Below, piece by piece: positions 1-8,028 of a DNA stretch of 45,771 bases (the first letter of the stretch is position 1; every line of letters starts with the position of its first letter). The translations under genes and the position numbers were made by a program. Location of the stretch: the NCBI GenBank assembly GCA_904846265.1, contig CAJHAA010000022.1, forward strand, positions 1-45,771, given 5' to 3'. This DNA comes from Psychrobacter immobilis. GTDB taxonomy: Bacteria; Pseudomonadota; Gammaproteobacteria; Pseudomonadales; Moraxellaceae. Under the pieces are notes generated by a model. That model was not told where the DNA came from. It ran no database searches and saw only the letters and a program-made list of their open reading frames with translations.

Positions 1-100
1 TGCTGGTGCTAAGTCCATAAAATAGCGCAGCTTCTCGTATGGTCATACCATCAGTGATGCTAGAAAGTACCTGTTTGCGATAGTCTATTGAATAAGTCAT
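1..100 (-). CDS. IS630-family transposase, N-terminal fragment (cut by the window edge)
   Basis: Thirty-three codons are visible, starting MTYSIDYRKQVLS and continuing through a helix-turn-helix-like stretch (TIREAALFYGLSTS). This start is typical of the DNA-binding N-terminal domain (Transposase_14 type) of IS630-family transposases, which move DNA by cut-and-paste into TA sites. The DDE catalytic domain would lie outside the window. The gene is cut only by the window edge. Family assignment rests on the N-terminal motif and the TA-type element end; whether the full protein is intact cannot be judged. Confidence 0.75.
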   Translation of the reverse strand, partial: MTYSIDYRKQVLSSITDGMTIREAALFYGLSTS

Positions 101-163
101 CGTTTATTTCATTAAATGCAATTGTTAGTAGGGTTGTATCGGTTTTATTTGGATTAGACTATA
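1..163 (-). mobile_element. IS630-type insertion sequence, one end (continues beyond the left edge)
   Basis: This is the transposase-start end of an insertion sequence. The outer boundary is placed at 163 because the reverse strand reads TATAGTC from 163 inward, followed after 16 bases by GATACAA. The same spaced pattern forms one end of the MITE at 867-974. A terminal TA fits the TA target preference of IS630/mariner-type elements. The transposase start lies 63 bases inside the boundary. The other end is outside the window, so element length cannot be given. The stop codon of the neighbouring hydrolase-like gene (154-156) lies inside this end. Confidence 0.72.
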
Positions 164-840
164 TTTTCTTTTTTATGCTGTCTTACTAATTTATTATAAT
201 GAACGTTATCTAGTTCATTAGATAAGAAGCTATTCAATAGATTTGATCCTGCAAGAATATATGCAGCGCCATGTCCAGAAAATTTTAAATGAGTTATAAT
301 TACATCGTTTAATAAGGGTTTAATCATATTTATATGTTGTGTATCCAACTCAAAGTAAGGGTCAAAGACGAGCTGATACCTACAACTTGAGCTTATATCA
401 TTTGCTGTTATCTCCATGCATTGATTAATATCCTCTTTATAATAGCTATTATACCTTTCATCTTTAATTATCTTTGGATTTATAGAGTACTGAGGTATGA
501 ATGATACAGATTTAGACATTCTTAGCGATTTTGAATATTTTAACACGGCATAGCCACCCATAGAGGCTCCATAACCTATGATAGTCCTATATTTATCTAT
601 TATTGAATAAATTTTACTAAAAGATAACTCTACACTAGAGTGAGGGTACCAGTTTCCCTTCTTAGCTACAAAACCAATTATACTATATCCTAAATTGACT
701 AAGGGTTGTTCAGCAAAGACATAACTACCATCTGCAAACTTAGTCAATGTGCTAAAAGTGATAATAATATTTTCACTAGTTTTTTTAACATAGATGACTT
801 GAATATGGTCATCTTCGAATAATATTTCTTTGTTTGACAT
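154..840 (-). CDS. Alpha/beta-hydrolase-like protein, possibly linked to surface polysaccharide
   Basis: The 228-residue protein has no recognised family name. It contains a nucleophile-elbow sequence, GYGASMGGYA (residues 89-98), which would make Ser93 the nucleophile. Asp160 (in VFDPYFELD) and His190 (in FSGHGAA) stand in the right order to complete a Ser-Asp-His triad. No signal peptide is visible, so it is probably cytoplasmic. It is visibly more AT-rich than the downstream housekeeping genes, as is common for variable capsule or O-antigen genes. A good ribosome site (AAGG) precedes the ATG at 838-840. The last codons, ATA GTC TAA, fall inside the IS630 end, so the original C-terminus may have been replaced. 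It is transcribed away from galE. Substrate unknown; an acyl or glycan esterase is only one possibility. Confidence 0.6.
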   Translation of the reverse strand: MSNKEILFEDDHIQVIYVKKTSENIIITFSTLTKFADGSYVFAEQPLVNLGYSIIGFVAKKGNWYPHSSVELSFSKIYSIIDKYRTIIGYGASMGGYAVLKYSKSLRMSKSVSFIPQYSINPKIIKDERYNSYYKEDINQCMEITANDISSSCRYQLVFDPYFELDTQHINMIKPLLNDVIITHLKFSGHGAAYILAGSNLLNSFLSNELDNVHYNKLVRQHKKENIV

Positions 841-1165
841 AAATTACCTTTTTAAAAGTCACAAGATATAGTCGGTTCAATTTGGAAATGATACAAGGCA
901 GTCGAGTGCAGATGTATAAGTCATACTTCAAACGAGGTTAACGCCGTATTATTTTTTATAGTGAATTGACTATAGTGCAGTTGGTATCTAGATGATAGCA
1001 ATTTCTCATGCGTAACATAAGTACAAAATGTGTTCAATGATATACTCTATTATTAAATGACAACAGTTGATAAAAATGTCTCAAATCATTAGTACTTTTA
1101 ATTATCTAGTAAGTAACTTATGAAACCTTAATTAGAACAGCTAATTGGAGATTATCGAAAATATT
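841..1165. other. Intergenic region between the hydrolase-like gene and galE
   Basis: This 325-bp stretch contains the MITE at 867-974. The remaining part (975-1165) is AT-rich and should hold the galE promoter; I could not pick convincing -35/-10 boxes. A GGAG at 1147-1150 is the only candidate ribosome site for galE, and its distance from the ATG at 1166 is long. Confidence 0.5.
867..974. mobile_element. 108-bp MITE (copy 1), IS630-like ends
   Basis: A non-coding element bounded by TATAGTC at 867 and GACTATA at 974. The imperfect inverted ends share TATAGTC, TTCA and a later ATAC block. The left end reads TATAGTC, 16 bases, GATACAA, the same spaced pattern as the end of the IS630-type element at 163. 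A diverged second copy of identical length lies at 22265-22372. It carries no open frame of note and is probably mobilised in trans by an IS630-type transposase. Confidence 0.7.
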
Positions 1166-2197
1166 ATGAATAAAAAAATACTAGTCACAGGCGGTGCTGG
1201 ATATATTGGTACTCATACCTGTATCGCATTGCATGCAGCAGGCTATGACATAGTGGTATACGATAACTTATCTAATAGTAGTCGTGAAGCGATTAATCGT
1301 GTCTCTATTCTTATTGGGCAACCAATTGATTTTATCGAAGGCGATATCCGCGATGCTGAGTCACTTAGACAGGTATTTTCAGCATATCAGTTCTTTGGTG
1401 TCATTCACTTTGCAGGATTAAAGGCGGTTGGTGAATCCGTTGCGCAACCTCTAAAGTATTACGATAACAACGTTAGTGGTACCATTACCTTATTAGAAGT
1501 CATGTCAGAGTACGATGTTAAGAATCTTGTTTTCTCTTCATCTGCGACTGTTTATGGTGACCCTGAAAGGCTGCCTATTGACGAGAATTCACCGCGTTCT
1601 TGTACCAACCCTTATGGCGAAAGTAAACTGACGGTCGAGCATATTCTAGAAGACTTAGCGGTATCCGATGCTAGTTGGAACCTGATTACTCTTAGATATT
1701 TTAATCCAGTAGGGGCCCATCCATCAGGACAGATTGGCGAAGACCCCAATGATATCCCAAATAATTTAATGCCTTATATTTCTCAAGTAGCCGTCGGTAA
1801 GCTTGAAAAACTCAGTATCTTTGGTAATGACTATCCAACTACTGATGGTACTGGCGTGCGTGATTTTATTCATGTTACTGATCTGGCGCAAGGTCATGTT
1901 GCCGCACTTAGTTACTTAGAGCAGCAAGCAGTTCCAGTAGGATTTTTACCAATTAATCTTGGTACCGGTAAGGGTACTTCGGTTTTAGAGTTGGTCACTG
2001 CCTTTTCTGAAGTGTCGGAGCAGGACATTCCTTATCAGTTTGTTAGCCGCCGCGCAGGTGATATCGCGAGCTGTTATGCCAGCGCTGATAAAGCACAAGA
2101 TTTATTAGGATGGCAAGCAAAACTCTCTATCACTGATATGTGCCAAGATAGCTGGCGGTGGCAAAGCATGAATCCTAATGGCTATAATCTAGCTTAG
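1166..2197 (+). CDS. galE: UDP-glucose 4-epimerase
   Basis: GalE interconverts UDP-glucose and UDP-galactose (some members also the N-acetylated forms), using tightly bound NAD in the cytoplasm. The 343-residue protein has the Rossmann motif TGGAGYIG (8-15), the SSS stretch (124-126) and the catalytic Tyr150-xxx-Lys154 (NPYGESK) of extended short-chain dehydrogenases. The frame is open from a TTG at 1145, but the ATG at 1166 gives the usual MNKKILVTGG start and is preferred. It heads a forward run galE-galU-pgi-ugd-like, equivalent to the sugar-nucleotide end of Acinetobacter capsule loci, where the epimerase is called gne1/galE. Substrate preference (Glc versus GlcNAc) cannot be read from the sequence. 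Confidence 0.93.
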   Translation: MNKKILVTGGAGYIGTHTCIALHAAGYDIVVYDNLSNSSREAINRVSILIGQPIDFIEGDIRDAESLRQVFSAYQFFGVIHFAGLKAVGESVAQPLKYYDNNVSGTITLLEVMSEYDVKNLVFSSSATVYGDPERLPIDENSPRSCTNPYGESKLTVEHILEDLAVSDASWNLITLRYFNPVGAHPSGQIGEDPNDIPNNLMPYISQVAVGKLEKLSIFGNDYPTTDGTGVRDFIHVTDLAQGHVAALSYLEQQAVPVGFLPINLGTGKGTSVLELVTAFSEVSEQDIPYQFVSRRAGDIASCYASADKAQDLLGWQAKLSITDMCQDSWRWQSMNPNGYNLA

Positions 2198-2251
2198 TTT
2201 TTATAAAATATAACCTTTATCTCACACCTCTTTTAATAAAGTTTAAAAATT

Positions 2252-3124
2252 ATGCAAAAAATCACCCATGCCGTTATCCCCGTCGCAGGCTTTGGTACAC
2301 GTATGTTGCCTTTGTCTAAATCCGTGCCAAAAGAACTGTTACCGCTTGGCAATCGTCCCGCCATTCATTATGTGGTCGAAGAGGCGATTGCTGCTGGTAT
2401 TAAGCATATTGTATTGGTCGGTCACGCGCAAAAAAGCGCTATTGAAAACTACTTCGATATCAATGCTGAGCTGGACAATCAGCTGCGTCACAAAGGTAAA
2501 GATGAGCTAGCCGATAGCTTAAACTGGCTGCCAGATGACGTGACCGTATCGATGATACGTCAAGGCAAGGCGTTAGGCTTAGGTCATGCGGTACTCGCGG
2601 CTCGCCCCATTATTGGTGAGCATGATTTTGCCGTATTGCTTCCAGATGTGGTACTCGATCCTTTTACGGGCGACATGGCTGCTGATAACTTAGCCTTTAT
2701 GATTGATGCTTTTGCTGAAGACAACCATTCACAGATATTGGTGGATAACGTTGCTGATGAAGATGTGCATAAATATGGTATTGCTAAGCTGAGTGATACC
2801 AGCAATATTGATAATCAAATAGACATAAATGCCAGCTTTAAAGTCGCGGGATTTATAGAAAAGCCCAACTTAGCCGATGCTCCTTCTAAGTTAGCAGTCG
2901 TTGGTCGCTATGTGTTTAGCAATCATATCTTTGATTATTTGGCCAATACCAAAGCCTCGGTTGGTGGTGAAATTCAGCTGACCGATGCGATTGATGCCTT
3001 GATTAGTGAATACGGCGTGAATGTCACGACCATGCGCGGCGACAGCTATGATGCAGGCGATATGCGCTCATACATGCAAGCATTTATCTATTTTGCCAAG
3101 CAGCAATTAGCAGAAGATGAATAG
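2252..3124 (+). CDS. galU: UTP--glucose-1-phosphate uridylyltransferase
   Basis: GalU joins UTP and glucose-1-phosphate to UDP-glucose, the precursor used by GalE and by glycosyltransferases. The 290-residue protein has the nucleotidyltransferase signature AGFGTRMLPLSK near residues 12-23 followed by PKELLP, and the later FIEKP block typical of bacterial GalU. Length is normal for the family. The ATG at 2252 has no obvious Shine-Dalgarno sequence, but the N-terminus aligns with the family start. The stop lies three bases before the pgi ATG, so the two are almost certainly co-transcribed. Confidence 0.95.
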   Translation: MQKITHAVIPVAGFGTRMLPLSKSVPKELLPLGNRPAIHYVVEEAIAAGIKHIVLVGHAQKSAIENYFDINAELDNQLRHKGKDELADSLNWLPDDVTVSMIRQGKALGLGHAVLAARPIIGEHDFAVLLPDVVLDPFTGDMAADNLAFMIDAFAEDNHSQILVDNVADEDVHKYGIAKLSDTSNIDNQIDINASFKVAGFIEKPNLADAPSKLAVVGRYVFSNHIFDYLANTKASVGGEIQLTDAIDALISEYGVNVTTMRGDSYDAGDMRSYMQAFIYFAKQQLAEDE

Positions 3125-3127
3125 CTG

Positions 3128-4795
3128 ATGGCTGAGATAAAGGGCAATAGCGCTTATAACAGTGCTCGAAACTCTACATACTGGCAGCAGCTACAAATGC
3201 TCGCGAAGCAGCCATGGTCACTGGCAGCTTTGTTTGCACAAGATGACAGTCGTGCAACGCGCTTTAGCATGCAAGCTGGCGCGCTATACATGGATTATAG
3301 TAAGCAATGTATTGATGAGCAGGTACTGGCAATTCTGTTGCAGCTAGCAGAAAGCTGTGAATTGTCCACAAGGATTGATGCACTTATGCAAGGTGCGATG
3401 GTCAATACTAGCGAGGAGCGTGCTGCCTTGCATACAGCACTACGATTGCCAGAGTCTGCCAAACTAGACGTTGATGGGCAAAATGTCGTCGCTGATGTGC
3501 ATGATAGTCTGTCGCAAGTAGCACGTTTATCTGAACGTGTCCGTAGTGGTACATGGCGCGGATTTTCTGGTAAAGCCATCACGGATGTGGTTAATATTGG
3601 CGTTGGTGGCTCTGACCTTGGCCCGCTTATGGCGACGACCGCGCTGGATGAGTGGGCAGATACCGACATTGAAGTACATTTCGTCTCTAATATGGACGGT
3701 ACTCAGCTTGATAATTTACTCAAGCACCTCAATCCTGAAACGACCTTGTTTATCATCTCGTCCAAGTCATTTGGCACGGTTGACACGTTATCTAATGCTA
3801 AGACAGCCTTGTCATGGCTGCTTGCCACTGCCAAGCTGCGTGCAGGTACTGAAGACAGTGTGCTACGCCGTCACTTTATTGGTATCTCCGCTAATAGTGA
3901 AAAAATGCGTGCGTGGGGTATTCATCCTGAGCATCAGCTACAGCTTTGGGAGTGGGTTGGTGGGCGTTTTTCTTTATGGTCAGCGATAGGACTGGCGATT
4001 GCCATTCGTATTGGTATGGCTGGTTTTAAAGCGTTATTAGCTGGTGCGCATAGTATGGATCAGCACTTTGCCAAAGCAGGTTTTGCAGAAAATTTACCAG
4101 TATTGTTGGGTTTGCTTGCTGTTTGGAACAGTACCTTTTTACAGGTAAATGCTCATACCGTATTGCCCTATGATGGTCGTCTCAGCTATTTACCAAGCTA
4201 CTTAACCCAGCTTGAGATGGAGAGTAATGGTAAATCGGTCACCCAACACGGGGATCATATTGATTATGATACCTGTCCGATTCTGTGGGGCGAGATTGGC
4301 TCCAATGCTCAGCATGCCTTTTATCAGCTGCTACATCAAGGCACACAGCAAGTATCTTGTGACTTTATTGCTTGTGTGCGCCGTTATAGTGGTCAATCGC
4401 AAAATGCGCCATTACAGCAGCAGCATGAGCTGTCTTTAGCCAATTGTCTAGCACAGAGCCGAGTGCTGGCTTTTGGTAATGCGGCGCTCCAAGAGTCTGA
4501 GGTTCAAGTAGCTTCTGCCGCTGATAAATACAAATATTACCGTGGCAATCAGCCATCAACGACATTGCTGATCGACGAACTGACGCCGCACAGTTTGGGC
4601 GCACTGATTGCGCTTTATGAGCATAAAGTCTATGTCATGGCCAGCATTTGGGATATTAACCCGTTTGATCAATGGGGCGTTGAGATGGGTAAGCAGATGG
4701 CAGAGTCCGTTCATGTTGCCATGCAGAAAGCAGGTGAGAGCCAATTTGACAGCTCCACAAACCAGCTGTTAAAACACATTCAGCAGTTGTCTTGA
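3128..4795 (+). CDS. pgi: Glucose-6-phosphate isomerase
   Basis: Pgi interconverts glucose-6-phosphate and fructose-6-phosphate, linking central carbon flow to the glucose-1-phosphate used by GalU. The 555-residue protein carries the family landmarks in order: VNIGVGGSDLGP, the phosphate-binding SSKSFGTVDT, GGRFSLWSAIGL, the catalytic-Glu block MESNGKSV, and the C-terminal NPFDQWGVEMGK. Length is normal for bacterial Pgi. It starts three bases after galU, with its ribosome site inside the galU end. In Acinetobacter the same gene (gpi) sits with galU and ugd in the capsule locus, so it is probably a dual-use central and surface-polysaccharide gene here too. Confidence 0.95.
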   Translation: MAEIKGNSAYNSARNSTYWQQLQMLAKQPWSLAALFAQDDSRATRFSMQAGALYMDYSKQCIDEQVLAILLQLAESCELSTRIDALMQGAMVNTSEERAALHTALRLPESAKLDVDGQNVVADVHDSLSQVARLSERVRSGTWRGFSGKAITDVVNIGVGGSDLGPLMATTALDEWADTDIEVHFVSNMDGTQLDNLLKHLNPETTLFIISSKSFGTVDTLSNAKTALSWLLATAKLRAGTEDSVLRRHFIGISANSEKMRAWGIHPEHQLQLWEWVGGRFSLWSAIGLAIAIRIGMAGFKALLAGAHSMDQHFAKAGFAENLPVLLGLLAVWNSTFLQVNAHTVLPYDGRLSYLPSYLTQLEMESNGKSVTQHGDHIDYDTCPILWGEIGSNAQHAFYQLLHQGTQQVSCDFIACVRRYSGQSQNAPLQQQHELSLANCLAQSRVLAFGNAALQESEVQVASAADKYKYYRGNQPSTTLLIDELTPHSLGALIALYEHKVYVMASIWDINPFDQWGVEMGKQMAESVHVAMQKAGESQFDSSTNQLLKHIQQLS

Positions 4796-4835
4796 TCGTT
4801 TTGCTACTAAGTCGATAATCATTAAAGGTGAACGC

Positions 4836-6257
4836 ATGAGCGCTGTTTCTATAAATGACAATACACCTAAATATACGCATGAATCTAAACCACAAAGCAC
4901 TGCAAGCAAGCAAGTTTGTGTGCTTATTGGTCATAGCATTGAGGCCATTACTAGCGCCGTGGTGCTGGCAAGTCTCGGTCAGCGCGTCCATCTTTATGCA
5001 GATATTGAGCTATTGACGCAGCAAATACAACAATACGGCTTTGAGCATCATTTGCAAGCACTGTGGCAGATGTATGAGCAGCAGCAGGTTATTATCAGTA
5101 CAGCATTGCCGGCTAGCGCTGACACGTTAATACAATATTATGAAACGGCAAATTTTAGCGACAGTCGTCACACCAATGAGAGCAATGAGATTAGTAAGAT
5201 TGACGACCAAAGCACCGTTGCGCTTTATTGGTTGTTTTTAGACAGTATCAAGCCAGCATGGGCAGAAGCCAGCTGGATTACCGCCTTCAACCACAGCCAT
5301 CAGCAATCGTTACCCGTGATTATAAGTGGCACTGAGAAACTAGGGGTTGTCTCAGCACTGGCGCAAAATTTGCAGCGCGCGTGGGTCTATTATGTGCCGT
5401 TTGTATTCTTGCAAGACGGTGAGGTTTATAGCTCAATGCTAAGTCCTTCACTATGGTTACTTGGTGAAAAAACAGCCAACAGTAGCCAGCATCTAGAAGT
5501 ATTAAAGCCGTTAATGCAGCATGCGCGTGCCGCTCATCACGCTGATATCGCAACGATAGAGTTTACCCGTAGCAGTATCATGGCGATGCTGGCGACGCGA
5601 GTGAGTTTTATGAATGAGATGTCACGCTTGGCGGACAGTCAACAGGTTGATATCAAACAAGTTAGCCGTATCATGGGGCTAGATGAACGCGTTGGTAGCA
5701 GCTATCTACAAGCAGGCTGGGGCTTTGGTGGTAACACACTACCCACTGAACTGGCTAAGTTACAGCAGTCCAGCCAAACGCACAGTTTAGATATGCCGCT
5801 ATTACAGTCAGTCATGCACATCAACGAAGACCAAAAAGAGCTGATATTCCGCAAATTCTGGCAATATTTTGATGGCTTTATTGACAATAAAACGGTGATG
5901 ATTTGGGGAGGTAGTTATAAATCAGGCTCAGGACGTACCGCAGGCTCAGCCATACATCCATTGCTAGCGTTATTATGGTCTTATAATATTCGTACTTTGG
6001 TGTATAGCGATAAAGCACAAGATGAACTATCCATGCTTTATCAGCAGCAATCATTACTGCAATTGATTAATAATCCTTATCAGCAGCTAAGTGCCGCACA
6101 GGCGATTTTTATCGTTAGTTGGTCGCCACAAGATCAACTAGATATTGCACAGCTTAATCAACACGCGATGCCAGTATTTGATGCGCAGAATGCACTGACA
6201 CGATTGCAGATCGATAGTCTGGTAGGCGACTATATGGGCATTGGTCGGTCTAAATAA
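4836..6257 (+). CDS. UDP-glucose 6-dehydrogenase homologue lacking catalytic residues (probable pseudoenzyme)
   Basis: The overall plan and the position beside galU and pgi identify this 473-residue protein as a nucleotide-sugar dehydrogenase relative. Active Ugd oxidises UDP-glucose to UDP-glucuronate with NAD. Here the catalytic-Cys motif GFGGSCFPKD reads GFGGNTLPTE (296-305), with Thr301 in place of Cys. The catalytic Lys and Asn of the central helix are replaced by Arg245 and Met249 (IEFTRSSIMAM). The Rossmann glycine motif is replaced by VLIGHSIEAI (29-38). The C-terminal FKxxTDDxRxS motif reads YKSGSGRTAGS (361-371). Residues retained include ATRVSFMNE and the Gly-rich loop. The frame is long and uninterrupted with a good ribosome site (AAGGTG), so it appears maintained, not decaying. 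A regulatory, scaffolding or different catalytic role is possible. Homology is fairly sure; loss of Ugd activity is inferred. Confidence 0.8.
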   Translation: MSAVSINDNTPKYTHESKPQSTASKQVCVLIGHSIEAITSAVVLASLGQRVHLYADIELLTQQIQQYGFEHHLQALWQMYEQQQVIISTALPASADTLIQYYETANFSDSRHTNESNEISKIDDQSTVALYWLFLDSIKPAWAEASWITAFNHSHQQSLPVIISGTEKLGVVSALAQNLQRAWVYYVPFVFLQDGEVYSSMLSPSLWLLGEKTANSSQHLEVLKPLMQHARAAHHADIATIEFTRSSIMAMLATRVSFMNEMSRLADSQQVDIKQVSRIMGLDERVGSSYLQAGWGFGGNTLPTELAKLQQSSQTHSLDMPLLQSVMHINEDQKELIFRKFWQYFDGFIDNKTVMIWGGSYKSGSGRTAGSAIHPLLALLWSYNIRTLVYSDKAQDELSMLYQQQSLLQLINNPYQQLSAAQAIFIVSWSPQDQLDIAQLNQHAMPVFDAQNALTRLQIDSLVGDYMGIGRSK

Positions 6258-6281
6258 CTTTATTCAAGTTTTTCAGTTGCT

Positions 6282-6319
6282 AAAAAAGCTCGTTGATAAT
6301 TATCAGCGAGCTTTTTTTT
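6282..6319. terminator. Bidirectional rho-independent terminator between the ugd-like gene and pgm
   Basis: Near-perfect hairpin: AAAAAAGCTCGTTGATAA pairs with TTATCAGCGAGCTTTTTT (one G-T wobble), flanked by A and T runs. It can end transcription of the forward ugd-like gene and of the convergent pgm gene. Confidence 0.9.
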
Positions 6320-6358
6320 GGTTTTTAATTGAAATCACCCATATTAAATCGTATTCAT

Positions 6359-7846
6359 TTACGCTGATATAGCACCTTGCGCTGCTAGCCACTGTTGAAT
6401 TTCTCGAATTTTAATAGCTAACAATTCTTCATTGCCACGACTTTCAATGTTTAATCTGATAAGTGGTTCGGTATTGGAAGCTCGCAGATTAAAACGCCAC
6501 TCGCCAAAGTTAAGGCTCAAGCCATCAAGCATTGATTTGGTCGGATTTTCGCTGCTAAACTTGTCCTCAATAGCGCTAATAATCATTGGCGCATCATTTG
6601 TTGTGAGACGAAAATTAAGCTCGCCTGAACTTGGATATGCTTTAATATAGCCGCTGACCAATTCTGATAGAGTCTTACCGGTGACAGACAATAGCTCAAT
6701 GGTTAACAACCATGGAATCATGCCGCTATCGCAATAGAAAAAGTCACGGAAATAGTGGTGGGCAGACATCTCGCCACCATAAACAGCGCCAGAGTCACGC
6801 ATTACTTGCTTAATAAATGAATGTCCAGATTTACTGATGACAGCCTTACCGTTATGCTCTTTAATCACGGCTTCAGTATTGTAAATGACACGTGGATCGT
6901 AGACGATTGACTCATTTGGATACTTATTCAAAAATGCTTGAGCAAGCATGCCGACGATGTAACTGCCATCAATAAATTCACCATGTTCATCGAATAAAAA
7001 GCAGCGATCAAAATCGCCATCAAAGGCAATACCAAGGTCTGCTTTGTTTTCCAAAACAGCTTGCTGAGTCGCCACTCTATTGGCTTCAATCATAGGATTG
7101 GGGATGCCATTAGGGAAGCTACCATCTGGTGTATGATGCAGTTTAATCACTTCAATTGGCGCACCAGCTTGTGCAAGCTTTTCAATCAACAAGTCAACCA
7201 CGGGTCCCGCACTGCCATTGCCTGAGTTAATCACTAATTTGAGGGGTTTGAGCTTATCGGTATCGATAAAAGTCATGACATGATTGATATAAGCGCTTTT
7301 ATCAGTTAGTAATTGCAGTTTTCCTAGAGTATTAGTGGCGGTAAATTGCCCAGACTCTGCCAATGCCTGAATCTCTGCCAAACCATCATCAGCACTGATC
7401 GGCTTTGAATGTTCCTTAACCAATTTTAAGCCGTTATAGTTAATAGGATTATGGCTGGCTGTGACCTCAATACCACCCAATGCCTGATAATAACTGGTGG
7501 CAAAATAGACCTCTTCTGTACCGCTCATGCCCAAGTCAATCACATTGACACCAGCATCTACAATACCAGCGATGGTCGCTTGTTTTAATTGCTCGCTTGA
7601 ATGGCGAATGTCACTACCAATAACGATGGCAGGTTTTAGATTTAGCATATCATTGCCATGAGCCTCAACCGCCGTACCATAACGCTGAAATAAAATCTGT
7701 GCAAAGGCACGACCAATACGGTAAGCAATGGCTTCGTTTAGATTTACCCCAAGCTCGCCGCGAATATCATAAGCTTTAAATGAATCAATAATAATGGGAT
7801 TAAATGCAGTTTCTGGCTGATAACGAATGGTCGCAGACGTAGACAT
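6359..7846 (-). CDS. pgm: Phosphomannomutase/phosphoglucomutase (AlgC/ManB type)
   Basis: An alpha-D-phosphohexomutase that moves phosphate between C6 and C1 of glucose or mannose, supplying glucose-1-P to GalU or mannose-1-P to GDP-mannose synthesis. It has the phosphoserine loop TASHNPINYNG with Ser131, the metal loop AFDGDFDRC (about 274-282) and a C-terminal phosphate-binding loop with RASNTEP. Length from the ATG at 7844-7846 is 495 residues. The frame stays open for 26 more codons upstream, but AAGGA lies at proper spacing before this ATG and the upstream residues (a hydrophobic stretch) do not fit the family. It converges on the sugar operon, as pgm does at the end of Acinetobacter capsule loci. 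Confidence 0.93.
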   Translation of the reverse strand: MSTSATIRYQPETAFNPIIIDSFKAYDIRGELGVNLNEAIAYRIGRAFAQILFQRYGTAVEAHGNDMLNLKPAIVIGSDIRHSSEQLKQATIAGIVDAGVNVIDLGMSGTEEVYFATSYYQALGGIEVTASHNPINYNGLKLVKEHSKPISADDGLAEIQALAESGQFTATNTLGKLQLLTDKSAYINHVMTFIDTDKLKPLKLVINSGNGSAGPVVDLLIEKLAQAGAPIEVIKLHHTPDGSFPNGIPNPMIEANRVATQQAVLENKADLGIAFDGDFDRCFLFDEHGEFIDGSYIVGMLAQAFLNKYPNESIVYDPRVIYNTEAVIKEHNGKAVISKSGHSFIKQVMRDSGAVYGGEMSAHHYFRDFFYCDSGMIPWLLTIELLSVTGKTLSELVSGYIKAYPSSGELNFRLTTNDAPMIISAIEDKFSSENPTKSMLDGLSLNFGEWRFNLRASNTEPLIRLNIESRGNEELLAIKIREIQQWLAAQGAISA

Positions 7847-8028
7847 AATGATAAAATTCCTTGCGCGTGTGCAATGATAAAATAATAAAGTAGATAGCAC
7901 GATTATAAGCCAATCAAGGTTCAATGATACACTAAGCGTTCAATAATGAATAAGACACGCAGCAATCGTTATTGATTTAATTTATATTAACCTACCAAAT
8001 AAAATAATAAACGATAAGAGTATCCGTT

